Shown here in pieces: positions 39,801 through 46,504 of a stretch of DNA of 64,000 nucleotides (the stretch's first letter is position 1; every line of letters starts with the position of its first letter). Position numbers and translations under genes: made by a program. This stretch comes from JBCCXL01 sp039191605. GTDB taxonomy: Bacteria > Acidobacteriota > Thermoanaerobaculia > Multivoradales > JAHZIX01. The notes beneath the pieces are model-generated. The model was not told where the DNA came from. It searched no databases and saw only the letters and a list, made by a program, of their open reading frames with translations. The stretch covers positions 1 through 64,000 of the forward strand of contig JBCCXL010000022.1 of NCBI GenBank assembly GCA_039191605.1, written 5' to 3'.

Positions 39801-40777
39801 TCCCGATGGCCCGCCTCGAGAGAGGGCTGGGAGGTGCGCGGATGGTCGCTGACCAGCGCCAGGGGGGTGAGCCCCGCTAGGCGCTGGCGCCACCACTCCA
39901 GCGCCTGATTCTCAGCGGACTGACTCTCGGCAGACTGCTTCTCGATGTTCTGGGTCGAAGCCGGCGAACCTTCAGTCGGCGAACCTTCAGTCGGCGACGC
40001 GTCAGCTTGGGGGCGATCCGACGATCGCCGCTGATGCTGCCACCAGGCGACATCGGCGAATTGCAGCGGCGTCGGCGCCAATCGAGGCTCGCGCCCCTGC
40101 TGGATCGCGGCGTAGAGCTCGGCCCAATCGCGGCGCACGATGCCGAAGGACCAGCCGTCCATGAACAGATGGTGAAAGCTCAGCAGCAGATCGTGGCATC
40201 CCGGCCCACAGCGCAGCAGTCGGGCTCTGGACGGCGCCTCAGCAGCCAGGCGAAACGGTCGCAGCGCCTCGCGCCGGGCGAGACGCTGGCGCTCCTGGTG
40301 CAGCGACTCCGGCTCGAGACCGCTGAGATCCACCACCGGCAGCAGCGCCGCCTCGGCGGCCGGAAGCGCCTGCTGAATGGCGCTGCCCTCCTGCTCCAGC
40401 ACCACGGAGCGCAGGGCACTGTGGCGATCCAGCAGCCGGCGCCACGACTCCCGCAGCGCGCGCACCGAGAGCTCCGCGGGGAGCTCCGCGACCCGAGAGA
40501 TGTTGTAGAGGGGTCGTCCGGGAAAGAGTCGCTCCAGAAACCAGAGCCGCTCCTGAGCTGCCGAGAGGGGCACTTCCACCCCCTTCGGGTGGGCCTCGAT
40601 GCGGGCACGCTTGGTGCCCCCTTGGCGCCCGCGGGCCTTCGCCAGGCGCTGCTTGAGCAGCTCCCGGCGGCTGAGCTTAGCCGCCCCCGGGGCTGCTGGG
40701 GGCCGCGGCGCGGCGGAAGCGTCCTTTGCCTCCAGCACGCCCAGCGCGGGCCCGTCATCGCGCCCCGTAGGCTTCAT
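29636..40777 (-). CDS. NRPS-2: C-A(Leu)-T / C-A(X)-T / C-A(Y)-T-TE
   Basis: A 3713-aa trimodular synthetase. Approximate residues: C1 205, A1 721, T1 1129; C2 1351, A2 1861, T2 2258; C3 2468, A3 2960, T3 3361; TE with GWSMGG at 3522 and GSHFSML at 3662. I chose the ATG at 40777 because it overlaps the TGA of NRPS-1 as ATGA; the frame is open to 41305 upstream, but that part encodes Gly/Arg/Ala-rich text inside NRPS-1. The first ~60 residues are basic (LSRRELLKQRLAKARGRQGG), consistent with docking to the acidic C-terminus of NRPS-1. No epimerisation or methylation domain is present. The TE means this protein can finish a product itself, although a longer synthetase follows in the operon. Confidence 0.95.
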   Translation of the reverse strand: MKPTGRDDGPALGVLEAKDASAAPRPPAAPGAAKLSRRELLKQRLAKARGRQGGTKRARIEAHPKGVEVPLSAAQERLWFLERLFPGRPLYNISRVAELPAELSVRALRESWRRLLDRHSALRSVVLEQEGSAIQQALPAAEAALLPVVDLSGLEPESLHQERQRLARREALRPFRLAAEAPSRARLLRCGPGCHDLLLSFHHLFMDGWSFGIVRRDWAELYAAIQQGREPRLAPTPLQFADVAWWQHQRRSSDRPQADASPTEGSPTEGSPASTQNIEKQSAESQSAENQALEWWRQRLAGLTPLALVSDHPRTSQPSLEAGHRDLRLEAGLVEGIQRRGRDEGISLFMSLLAAWVGTLGRWGGVQDLTVGAPVAGRDRREVESVVGFFVNTVALRFDLSGDPTLEDLQRQARQVVLDAMGRAQVPFARVVQEVAPERSQGVAPLFQVTLGYQNADPGTSPEGATGGWCGLEEAHFRFIQRTVVDQEWAATLEPQQDGSVLGHLLYRRDLYEVATASAFVERFRHGLESLARDPRQRLSRVPLLSAAQRWQLTTEWAMPEMPPPAADAVERVFYQACRQPEALALESAEGLTWTYRQLALEAMAFAGRLGSGGGAGERAPVALCMPRSPELVTAVLGCAWAGVAYLPMDPSLPTARLLYMVEDAGAEILVAADQAPFEELSVRRLAPPELVDRSMSGPGGTEPVPPESVPPGALAYVIYTSGSTGRPKGTLLPRRGLGELADWHRQAFQLGSGSRATLVAGVGFDASVWEMWSALPAGAALVIAPSRVLRDPAALIDWLQERGITHSFLPTPLAEALLDSESVTTLPLEVLLTGGDRLRRGAPAGAGFRLVNCYGPTENTVVATSGPVPVSPQAPSIGRPLPATGAWIFEGDLLGIGGEVAPVGAPGELCLAGPQLARGYLGRPGRTAESFVPHPLAGQTPAVPPGARLYRTGDLARWLRDGSVDFLGRRDHQVKIRGFRVELGEVETRLRAHPEVADAAVLVLQGASGPALAAYVVPRGQSKSQPESKLGSESGTDLLSGESLRGDLLQDLPDYMAPTLFTFLEALPLNASGKVDRKALAQLEVEATTDSRRSAPRTAMEQLVAGVFQELLELQDQVGAEDDFFQIGGHSLLAVRLVDRLAAVSGVEISLEALFTDPSVAGVARRLEAGRSSGEAIPAFPALQELESLRSAPAPLSYAQESLWMADRMDPDSPLYNVPTALRLRGPLAVESLHAALRGLVSRHQVLRTVLREQPLESEVEGEESRPIVQQLVLDLGSPALPQGLPTVDLEGLDLGVVAPEVVERLGGALLRAGAAVPFDLASEAPIRWFLLRFSPREHLFCLSLHHIATDGWSAGILLRELDELYRAHLEGRPATLEEPGLQYADFARWQRGWLRGEELERRLQPWVERLQGLPVLELPSDRPRPAVRQPAGGRRPLRLRSGTSAALRAYARRAGATPFMVLVAAYSTLLSRLTGQRDLALGSPVAARLRPELESMVGFFVNPLVLRIQPVLEQGFDTLLGHVRERSLEAVSRQEVPFDRLVERLVQHRDLAHTPLFQGMVILQNAPMEGPRWEGVDFGWEAFDIGLSKFDLTLAAAPRRAPEGAGEADGGEVFAGWWVFPSSLFDVTTIDRLNGVFDTLLDAALGTPEVPLQGLPLLSAAQRQQTLVEWPAPRPSFDRYPAVLQRVFEVARRQPAAVALRWEGESLTYGELRRQTVALAARLRSRGVGPEVRVALFLERSADAVLALMAVLAAGGAYVPLDPSNPERRSALVLEDCGAPLVLTSSALAPRLETLRRASASTASAPEFEVLRLEQLRGEALCASDSAGAAAALPAAEFEAKSLPVVPHPESAAYVLYTSGSTGRPKGVVISHGALANRMEYARRMDFRPDDAFLQKTTLTFDVSVVEIFGPLVAGARVVVARPGEVADSAYLLGLMSREGITQASFPPTLLTTLLEQGALEPLERLHTVVTGGETVPADLPSTFHRQLRADLLNRYGPTEATISVTSWRCPRGERPRVLPIGRATAQARLAVVDPRGEALPSGAVGELRIGGPSLARGYDGDPARTARSFVPDPFSGEPGGRLYRSGDLVRYRADGALEFIGRADRQVKVRGFRVELGEIEAALRSLPGVEEAVVLVFGSGEGKRLAAYWTPATDVAQSASPSASQAGAQEETLRQGVEAQVPPYMVPDAWVALESFPLSSAGKIDRKALPEPSWDAASSAAAVAPRTATEERLCSLWEEVLGRSAGVTDDFFELGGHSLMATRLMGRVRKAFGVDLPLRALFEGPTVEALGRRLDAATRTPSDAGEGQVAVIHSPRGRSAAQGGEPVSFAQARLWFLDRLEPDSAAYNIPALFRLESEPNALQPKLLAAAWSAVVARHRQLRAVFDGASGEPEVRFLEPRPLDVPVVDLGAFPAAQRWEHARRLARREAHRPFDLERGPLYRCILLRVDSTLHALVLDLHHIVFDGWSMGLLLRDLSETYTALVEDREPELNPLASTYTAHARRQAEREARGSAAEDFEWWRDQLSSPPEPLQLPMDRPRPPQMTFAGAQHSQVWPAALEESVESFARQAQATPFVVYLSALGIVLGRLGERQDLVLGTPSAGREDEDMADVVGLFVNTLALRLRPRADLSFRDLVAAVRGDVFAAFSRQSVSFERLVEELAPRRDLSRNPLFEVMFAHHTQATPELRLPGTTIRPEASAPATAKLDVSFAVRHVEAGLRAVVDYRSDLFDATTAQRILSRFRRLLAGALAAPDAPAGSLPWLSAAERHQLTWEWARGDGGSSTPPLATELLEAAVERSALLPALVDEDGEEFSYALLDRWTRRLAEGIAEALPEGDPEAPVAVLLERSPLEVACLWAIWRAGRPYLPLDPSWPAARTRFVLQDGGAQLLISRAELIADLLTPTADGDSPADLASLPELLEAPPLGAPAQHSPEDASGAELPALVSDPRRLAYLIYTSGSTGRPKGVEVSHGALAQMLAWRQRAYPVTEGERAARIVGPAFDPSVLEIWPLLTQGGSLHVPDESTRGHVMALRDFILQRELHSVLAITPIAEALVELEWPRAAALRELLTGGETLNRRPAAGLPFRFTNNYGPTESTVLVTTGAVAPVDAGGRPPSLGRPVGSVTLRVVDDHGQPLPAGSPGQIVLGGGQLARGYRNRPAETARRFRPDPWSGEPGGRQYFTGDRGRFRSDGRLEFLGRLDEQVKIRGYRIEPGEIEQVLEEHPDIGEASVGPVEGPTGPRLVAWVATAAAAGSQESEAGRSEQEAREWSDSLLGFLGKRLPEAMVPSDVVVMDVLPRTSHDKVDRAALPLPQARSRSRAVAPRTPLEARVLAIWKEQLGIGESSPLGVDDDFFDHGGHSLAATRLLAHLEAEFGVRLALAAFFLAPTVAAVAQRLDAEGATVRAAGAPAGASSRRTSQRPSWLVPLAEGPSQRSPLVLIHGGGGSVALYSELAAGLEGHRSVWAVEAPELSMESDEELHLSLRRYSVVEALAQRYRRAARTLASELGAGAQPPIFGGWSMGGMVAFEMMLQRRAMGRPDGILVLMDTIAPEVGLVPSGELSRQRLARHFERHGGVSRELAQRLAAGEIPPEAMDEARLFRCMERDVEASLGYRPMSAVTVPTVLMLAEASSEAGADADSWRKWLRGPAILQQVPGSHFSMLQGESGRHLGGELSKFLDRLEKADSETGAAAKAINPIVEESGKGSFRNA
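33871..37275 (-). other. NRPS-2 second module: C-A(X)-T
   Basis: The condensation motif is HHIATDG near 36715-36745. The pocket reads D-V-V-S-V-G-R-I-S, unassigned, and is the sister of the post-PKS adenylation domain of NRPS-3. The carrier FFELGGHSLMAT lies near 33990-34020. Confidence 0.78.
37276..40777 (-). other. NRPS-2 first module: C-A(Leu)-T
   Basis: The condensation motif is HHLFMDG near 40150-40180. The pocket reads D-A-W-F-L-G-C-V-V, one residue from the Leu code (N to C), so leucine is likely. The carrier FFQIGGHSLLAV is near 37381-37405. The C domain contains a linker built from short repeats (SPTEG and SAE-Q units, 39905-39992) just after the substrate-channel half. Confidence 0.82.
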
Positions 40778-43700
40778 CGGGGCTCCGTCCAGCGGCTGTC
40801 GTCCACCACCGATTCGGCGGAGCCGACCGCCTCTTCGTCCATCAGATCTTCCAGCAGCGCCTGCTCCACCCGCTGGGCCATGGCGCGGAGGGTGGGGGTC
40901 TGGTAGACCGCGCGCACCGGCAGATCCACCTCCAGCAGCTCCCGCAGGCGATAGATCAGCCGGGTGGCGTGCAGCGAGTGGCCCCCGAGCCGGAAGAAGT
41001 GATCGTCGCGACCGACCTGCTCCACCCCGATCAGCTCCGTCCATACCTCCGCCAGCAGCTCCTCGACCTCCGTCGCCGGGGCCTCGTAAACCCGCTCCCG
41101 CATTCCCTCGCCGCCGCCATCGCTCTCCAGAGCCGCGCCCAGGGCCTTGCGATCCACTTTGCCGCTGGGGGTCGAGGGCAGCTGCTCCAGCCTCAGGAAG
41201 CGCTCCGGCACCAGGTGCTCCGGCAGCAGCTCTCCCAAGACACGATGAAGCTCCTGATGGAGGTCTTCCTCCGCCCCCTCTGTAGCCTCGGAGCTCGCCA
41301 CCCAATGGGCTACCAGAGCGTCCCCCGAGGGCGAGGGAATCACCGCCGCCGCCGCCACCGTCGGGTGGGCCAAGAGCGCCGCCTCAATTTCCCCGACCTC
41401 GATTCGGAAGCCACGAATCTTCACCTGATGATCGATGCGTCCGAGGAAGAGAAGCTCTCCCGAAGGCATCGACCTCACCCGATCCCCGGTGCGGTAGAGG
41501 CGCGCTCCGGAGCGCCCGGAATGGGGATCCGGAACGAAGGCGAGGGCGGTGCGGCGGGGCTTGCCGAGGTAACCCCGGGCCAGCTGGACGCCGCCGAGGA
41601 GGAGCTCGCCGGGGGCCCCGGGAAGGGTGAGCTGATCGTCCGCGTCCACCACCCATAGATCGACGTTGGAGACCGGGTGGCCGATGGGCACGGTGACCGC
41701 CTCGCCATCCTTCTCGGTGCAGGTCCAGGCGGTGACGTCCACCGCCGCCTCGGTGGGTCCGTAGAGATTGTGCAGCTCGGCCCAGGGCAGCCGCTGCCGG
41801 AAGGTCGCCACCAGATCTGACTCCAGCGCCTCTCCCGAAGCCACCACGTGTCGCAGGCTGCGGGCCCGGAGATCGAGCTCCGGGGCGTGCAGGAACTCCC
41901 TCAACATCGACGGCACGAAGTGAATCACCGTCACCCCGTGGGCCTCGATCTCCCGCAGCAGCGCCGCCGGATCGCGGTGGGCGCCGGGGGCCGCGAGGGC
42001 CAGCCGGGCGCCCGCCAGGGGAGCCAGGAAGAGCTCCCAAACCGAGACGTCGAAGCTGGTGGGAGTCTTCTGCAGCAGCACGTCGCCGGCGTCGAGATCG
42101 AGGAAGCGGGCCATCCACAGCAGGCGGTTGGCGATAGCGCGATGGGGAATCATCGCCCCCTTCGGCTGACCGGTAGAGCCGGAGGTGTGAATCACGTAGG
42201 CCGCCCCCGCCGCCTCGGGCTCCGGGCCCGTGGTGGGGGAAGCCAGCTGCGACCACGCCCGCAGGGCGGGAAGGTGATCCACCACCACCCGGCCTTCGAC
42301 CACCGCCGAGAGGGAAGCCACGCGGTCCGCCGAAGCACCGTCCACCAAGACTCGATCGACTCCCGCATCCTGCAGCAGATACTCCAGACGCGCCGCCGGA
42401 TAGGTGGGATCCAGGGGAACGTAGGCCGCCCCCGCCGCCAGCACCGCTCCCAGCGCCGCCGGCAGCTCCAGACTGCGATCCATGCAGACGCCGACTCGGC
42501 TGTCGGGCCCGATGCCCGCGGCCCGCAAGCGCGCCGCGAGGCGGTTCACCGCCTGCCCCAGCTCCTGGTAGGTGCAGCTCTCGCCCCCCTGTCGAGGATC
42601 TCCGAAGGCCAGCGCCGGCCGCCCTGGGTAGGCAGAGACCGCGGCGGCAAGGAAATCGCCGAGGCGGCTCTCTTGCGCCACCGCCAGCAGGGTCTCGTCG
42701 TCCTCCCGACGGCCCGCCGCCACCAGCTGTCGCCGGGTTCCGGCATCCAGCAGCGAGAGCTCGCTGAGGGGAATATCGGGGTTCTCCAGCGCTTCACCGA
42801 CGAGGTGCTCATAACCCCGCACCCAGCCCTCTACCGTCGCCGGCTCCAGCAGATCGCGGTTCAGCTCCCACTGGAAGAGAATGCGCTCGTCGCCGTCGCC
42901 GTGGCCCATGCGCTGTTCCCGCGGCAGCACCACCGTGGTGTTCAGATCCAGCTTGGCGGAGCCGTTGGGTAGAGCGACCTCCAGATCGACCTCCAGCCCC
43001 TCCAGATGGAGGGCCTGCATCGGAGCGTCGTGGAAGCTGAACAGGGTCTGGAAGAAGGGGTTGTGGCTGGCGCTGCGCTCCGGTTGAAGCTCGTCCACCA
43101 GCTTGTCCCAGGGCAGATCCTGGTGGGCCCAGGCCTCCGTCGAGACTTGGCGCACCCGATCCACCAGCCCGGCGAAGCTCAGCGGCTCGGCTTGCTCTTC
43201 CTGAGCGGTGGAGACCCTCAGCACCACGGTGTTGAGCACCATGCCGATGAGCCCCTCGATCTCCTGACGGCTGCGATTGGCGACGCCGGAGCCGACGGTG
43301 ATGTCGTCGAGGCCGGTGAGGCGCCGCAGCATCAGCACATAGGCGGCAAAGAGCACCATGAAGACGGTGGCGTCTCGCTGCTGTCCGAAGGTCCGCACCT
43401 CCCGGGAGAGGGGCACCGGGAGCCAGCTCTTGAGGGTGTGCCCGCGGAAGCTCTGCACCTTCGGCCGCGGATGATCCGCCGGCAGCTCCACCGACGGCGG
43501 CAGCGGCAGCAGCTTGCCGCGCCAATAGTCGAGCTGGCGCTCGGCGGCGACGCTCTCCACCCATTCCAGCTGCCAGAGGGCGAGATCGGCAACCTGGATC
43601 TTCATCGGCTCCAGGTGGCGAGAGAGAGCCGCCACGCTGCGCTCCTGGGGCGAGTTCAGCGACGGCCCGTAGAGAGTGGAGAGCTCCCGCAGAAAAACGT

Positions 43701-44199
43701 TGTAGGACCAACCGTCGTGGACCAGATGGTGCTCGAAATGGAGCAGATCGTGATGATCCGGGCCCAGCCGGGCCGCCACCCAATGCACCAGCGGCAGGCG
43801 ATCCATCGGCAGGTTGCGCTTATAGATCGCCTCCAGCGCCTCCCGCACCTGCTCCTGGCGCCCTTCCTCCGGCAGAGCGCTGAAGTCCACCACCGGCACT
43901 CGCACCTGGAAGGGCTCGAGGATTCTCTGCACCGGCCGCCCCTCGACGGAAGGGTAGATCGAATGCATGGTCTCGTGGCGGGCGACGATGGCGCTCAGGG
44001 CGGCCTCCAGGGCCGGGAAATCCAGCCGGCCCCGCAGGTGCATCACCGCCTGGGCCTGGTAGGCCAGGCTGGAGGGATCCAGCTTCTGCAGGAACCAGGT
44101 GCGCTGCTGGGCGAGGCTGGGGGGAGCGTCCTGGGGCCGGGGCTCAACCCGCACCAGGGGCGGCTCCGGCGGCAGAGAAGAGTCATCCGTCGCCGCCGA
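40774..44199 (-). other. NRPS-1 second module: C-A(Ser)-T
   Basis: The adenylation pocket reads D-V-W-H-V-S-L-V-D (FDVSVWE, VTVIHFVP, VVASGE, NLYGPTEAAVDVTAW). Published serine codes are DVWHFSLVD and close variants, so serine is a strong prediction. The C domain (FEHHLVHDGWSYNVFLREL, VGSGVANRSRQEIEGLIGMVLNTVVLR) takes the free amino acid loaded by the first module as donor. Confidence 0.88.
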
Positions 44200-46176
44200 A
44201 CCCGACTCGGAATCCGCCGCCGCCGCCGCCACCGCGCGCTCCACTTCCTGGGCCCACACCTCCACCGTCGGCTGGACGAAGAGAGTCCCCATGTCCAGCG
44301 GCACCTGGTAATGCTGCGCCACGGCGGAGGCCAGGCGAGTGGTCAACAGCGAGTTTCCGCCGAGGGAGAAGAGGCTCTCCTCGGCGCCGAGGCTCTCTCC
44401 GCTGAGACCCTCCCCGCTGAGACCTAGGCCCTGCTGCCAAAGACCGGCGATGGTGCGCTCCACGTCCCCCTCCGGAAGCCGTCCGACGGCCTCTCGGGGA
44501 GCGGGCTCCGGAAGCGCCGAGTGATCGACCTTGCCGTGGGCGGTGAGGGGGAATTCATCCACCGCCACAAAGGCCGTGGGGGTCATCGCCTCCGGCAGCC
44601 GCGGCGCCAGGAAGGCTCGCAGCTGCGCGGTGGCCGGCATCGAGGGCGAGGCCGTCGCCGCGGCGGAATCGAGGATCACCCAGGCCACCAGGCGCTTCGC
44701 CGGGCCTTCACCACGAGTGTCTACCGCCACCTGGGCCAGCGCCGGATGCTCCCGCAGCTTGGCCTCCACTTCCCCCAGCTCGATGCGGTGACCGCGGATC
44801 TTCACCTGGCGATCCAGGCGGCCGAGAAATTCGAAGGCGCCGTCTTCTCGCCGCAGGGCCTTATCCCCGGTGCGGTAGACCCGGGCTCCGGGGCGCTGCG
44901 CCGCGGGATGGGGTCGGAAGGCATCGGCGGTGCGGGCCGGCAGGCCCCAATAGCCGCGGGCCAGGCCTTCCCCCGCCAGGGCCAGCTCACCGTCGCCCTC
45001 GGCCACCGGCAGACCTCGGGAATCCAGCAGCCAGGCCTCGCTGCCCTCCACCGGCTCACCGATGGGCACCGATCCGGCATCCTTCAGAGCGGCGGAGAGC
45101 TCCGCCCCCCGCTCCCGGGGCAGCGGCTGCCACAGGGAGATGGCGCTGCTCTCCGTCGGGCCATAGGCATTAAACAAAGTCTCCGGCGAGCCCTGCTCCA
45201 GCATCCGAGAGAACACCGCCGGCTCCGCCGCCTCGCCACCGGCGAACACGCCCCGCAGGCCGCCGTAGGCCCCAGGATCTTGCCTCACGACCTCGTTCAC
45301 CAGGGCCGTCGGGGTCACCATGACGTCGAGGTTCAGCCGCCGCAGGGCAGCCGCGAAGCGCGGCGGCTCCCGCACCACCTCCGGCGCCACCACCACCAGG
45401 GTCGCGCCGTTGATCAGCGCCGCCCAAATCTCCAGCATCGAGACATCGAAGGTGGACGCGATGATCTGCCCCACCCGATCCCCCGGCTCGACTCGGAACC
45501 AGTGGGAGGCCCCGGCCAGACGCAGCAGCCCGCGATGGCCCAGGGCGACCCCCTTGGGCCTTCCCGTCGAGCCCGAGGTATAGACCAGGTAGGCCAAAGA
45601 GTCGGTGGCGGAGGGGGCCGTGGGCCAGCTCGCCAAAGGGAGCTCCGTCGTCACCTCGGCGTCCCGCACCTGCTGGGGAGTCACCAGCCGCGCCCCAGAC
45701 TGCGGCACCCCAGACTCCAGCGCCGCGGCCGTGGCCGAGTCGGCCACCAGCACCGCCGCCCCGCTGTCTTCCAGCACCGTCCGGTTGCGCTGGGGCGGGT
45801 GATCGGGGTCCAGAGCAACGTACGCTCCACCGGCGGCGAGAGTGCCGAGCATCGCCGCCACCAGCTCCGCCCCGCGGGGCAGGCAGAGCGCCACCACCAA
45901 CTCCTGCGATGGAGAAGGCGAGGAAGAATCGGCCATCGCGGCGGCGATCGCTTCGCCGTAGCGCGCCGCCCACCGGCTCAGCTCACCATAGGTGACCTGC
46001 TCTGTCCCTGTGGTTCCACTTTCCCACTCCACCGCCGCTCGCTGCGGTGCGCGTTTCGCGTGATCGCAGAAAGCGTGCAGAAGGGTCGGCGCCGGCAGAG
46101 CCAGCTCCCCTTCAGAGCCGCGAAGGGCAGGGACGAATCCGGTGAAGAGAGAAGCAACGGCAGGATTAGACGGCAT
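40774..46176 (-). CDS. NRPS-1: initiating A-T then C-A(Ser)-T
   Basis: An 1800-aa synthetase and the first gene of the locus. Approximate residues: A1 (YTSGSTGRPKG ~200), T1 (LFSLGGNSLLTT ~607), C (HHLVHDG ~818), A2 (HTSGSTGQPKG ~1336), T2 (FFRLGGHSLHAT ~1733). It starts with an adenylation domain and has no starter C or formylation domain, so it is a loading plus one elongation module. I chose the ATG at 46176 because a GGAG lies about nine bases upstream; a GTG at 46227 in the same frame lacks this. The C-terminus after T2 is acidic (LLEDLMDEEAVGSAESVVDD), a docking-type tail matching the basic N-termini of both NRPS-2 and NRPS-3. The stop overlaps the NRPS-2 start. Confidence 0.93.
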   Translation of the reverse strand: MPSNPAVASLFTGFVPALRGSEGELALPAPTLLHAFCDHAKRAPQRAAVEWESGTTGTEQVTYGELSRWAARYGEAIAAAMADSSSPSPSQELVVALCLPRGAELVAAMLGTLAAGGAYVALDPDHPPQRNRTVLEDSGAAVLVADSATAAALESGVPQSGARLVTPQQVRDAEVTTELPLASWPTAPSATDSLAYLVYTSGSTGRPKGVALGHRGLLRLAGASHWFRVEPGDRVGQIIASTFDVSMLEIWAALINGATLVVVAPEVVREPPRFAAALRRLNLDVMVTPTALVNEVVRQDPGAYGGLRGVFAGGEAAEPAVFSRMLEQGSPETLFNAYGPTESSAISLWQPLPRERGAELSAALKDAGSVPIGEPVEGSEAWLLDSRGLPVAEGDGELALAGEGLARGYWGLPARTADAFRPHPAAQRPGARVYRTGDKALRREDGAFEFLGRLDRQVKIRGHRIELGEVEAKLREHPALAQVAVDTRGEGPAKRLVAWVILDSAAATASPSMPATAQLRAFLAPRLPEAMTPTAFVAVDEFPLTAHGKVDHSALPEPAPREAVGRLPEGDVERTIAGLWQQGLGLSGEGLSGESLGAEESLFSLGGNSLLTTRLASAVAQHYQVPLDMGTLFVQPTVEVWAQEVERAVAAAAADSESGSAATDDSSLPPEPPLVRVEPRPQDAPPSLAQQRTWFLQKLDPSSLAYQAQAVMHLRGRLDFPALEAALSAIVARHETMHSIYPSVEGRPVQRILEPFQVRVPVVDFSALPEEGRQEQVREALEAIYKRNLPMDRLPLVHWVAARLGPDHHDLLHFEHHLVHDGWSYNVFLRELSTLYGPSLNSPQERSVAALSRHLEPMKIQVADLALWQLEWVESVAAERQLDYWRGKLLPLPPSVELPADHPRPKVQSFRGHTLKSWLPVPLSREVRTFGQQRDATVFMVLFAAYVLMLRRLTGLDDITVGSGVANRSRQEIEGLIGMVLNTVVLRVSTAQEEQAEPLSFAGLVDRVRQVSTEAWAHQDLPWDKLVDELQPERSASHNPFFQTLFSFHDAPMQALHLEGLEVDLEVALPNGSAKLDLNTTVVLPREQRMGHGDGDERILFQWELNRDLLEPATVEGWVRGYEHLVGEALENPDIPLSELSLLDAGTRRQLVAAGRREDDETLLAVAQESRLGDFLAAAVSAYPGRPALAFGDPRQGGESCTYQELGQAVNRLAARLRAAGIGPDSRVGVCMDRSLELPAALGAVLAAGAAYVPLDPTYPAARLEYLLQDAGVDRVLVDGASADRVASLSAVVEGRVVVDHLPALRAWSQLASPTTGPEPEAAGAAYVIHTSGSTGQPKGAMIPHRAIANRLLWMARFLDLDAGDVLLQKTPTSFDVSVWELFLAPLAGARLALAAPGAHRDPAALLREIEAHGVTVIHFVPSMLREFLHAPELDLRARSLRHVVASGEALESDLVATFRQRLPWAELHNLYGPTEAAVDVTAWTCTEKDGEAVTVPIGHPVSNVDLWVVDADDQLTLPGAPGELLLGGVQLARGYLGKPRRTALAFVPDPHSGRSGARLYRTGDRVRSMPSGELLFLGRIDHQVKIRGFRIEVGEIEAALLAHPTVAAAAVIPSPSGDALVAHWVASSEATEGAEEDLHQELHRVLGELLPEHLVPERFLRLEQLPSTPSGKVDRKALGAALESDGGGEGMRERVYEAPATEVEELLAEVWTELIGVEQVGRDDHFFRLGGHSLHATRLIYRLRELLEVDLPVRAVYQTPTLRAMAQRVEQALLEDLMDEEAVGSAESVVDDSRWTEPR
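44200..46176 (-). other. NRPS-1 loading module: A(unknown)-T
   Basis: The adenylation pocket reads D-V-L-V-F-G-A-A-I, which I cannot assign. The A4-A5 sequence (FDVSMLEIWAALINGATLVVV ... FNAYGPTESSAISLW) is complete, and Asp at the first pocket position suggests an alpha-amino acid substrate. The carrier has GGNS with the attachment Ser. Confidence 0.75.
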
Positions 46177-46504
46177 CGAAGTACGCTCCAGCAGAGTGGA
46201 CCGGAGCGGTCGCGGAGGACCGCTCACGCGTCGTCAGGGTGGTTGACGGCGACGAGACGACTCGAATCGGTAGTTGGAGGCGCGCTGAGGGCGCGAAGCG
46301 GAAAGCAAAACCGAGAGGAAGACGAAGCCCGGCCCGAAGTTGGCCTCAGGGGCGGCGCGGCGCAGCGCAAAGAGACTGGGAGAGATCGGGCTCCGTCCAA
46401 GACTCCAAGCCGCGAGAGGCTTCGAGAGTAATTCGGGAAGCGGGGCCCTACGGCCAGCGCTCAAGATGAGCGGGCCTCGCTGTTCACGTGCACCATGCAG
46501 GGGA

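Noticed and set aside
40778..41305. Extended N-terminus of NRPS-2 (open frame to 41305)
   Set aside because: The extra 176 residues are Gly/Arg/Ala-rich with no domain and lie entirely inside NRPS-1 coding sequence. The ATGA overlap at 40774-40777 gives a natural start.
46177..46227. GTG start at 46227 for NRPS-1
   Set aside because: The ATG at 46176 has GGAG nine bases upstream and starts a sensible protein; the GTG has no such site.
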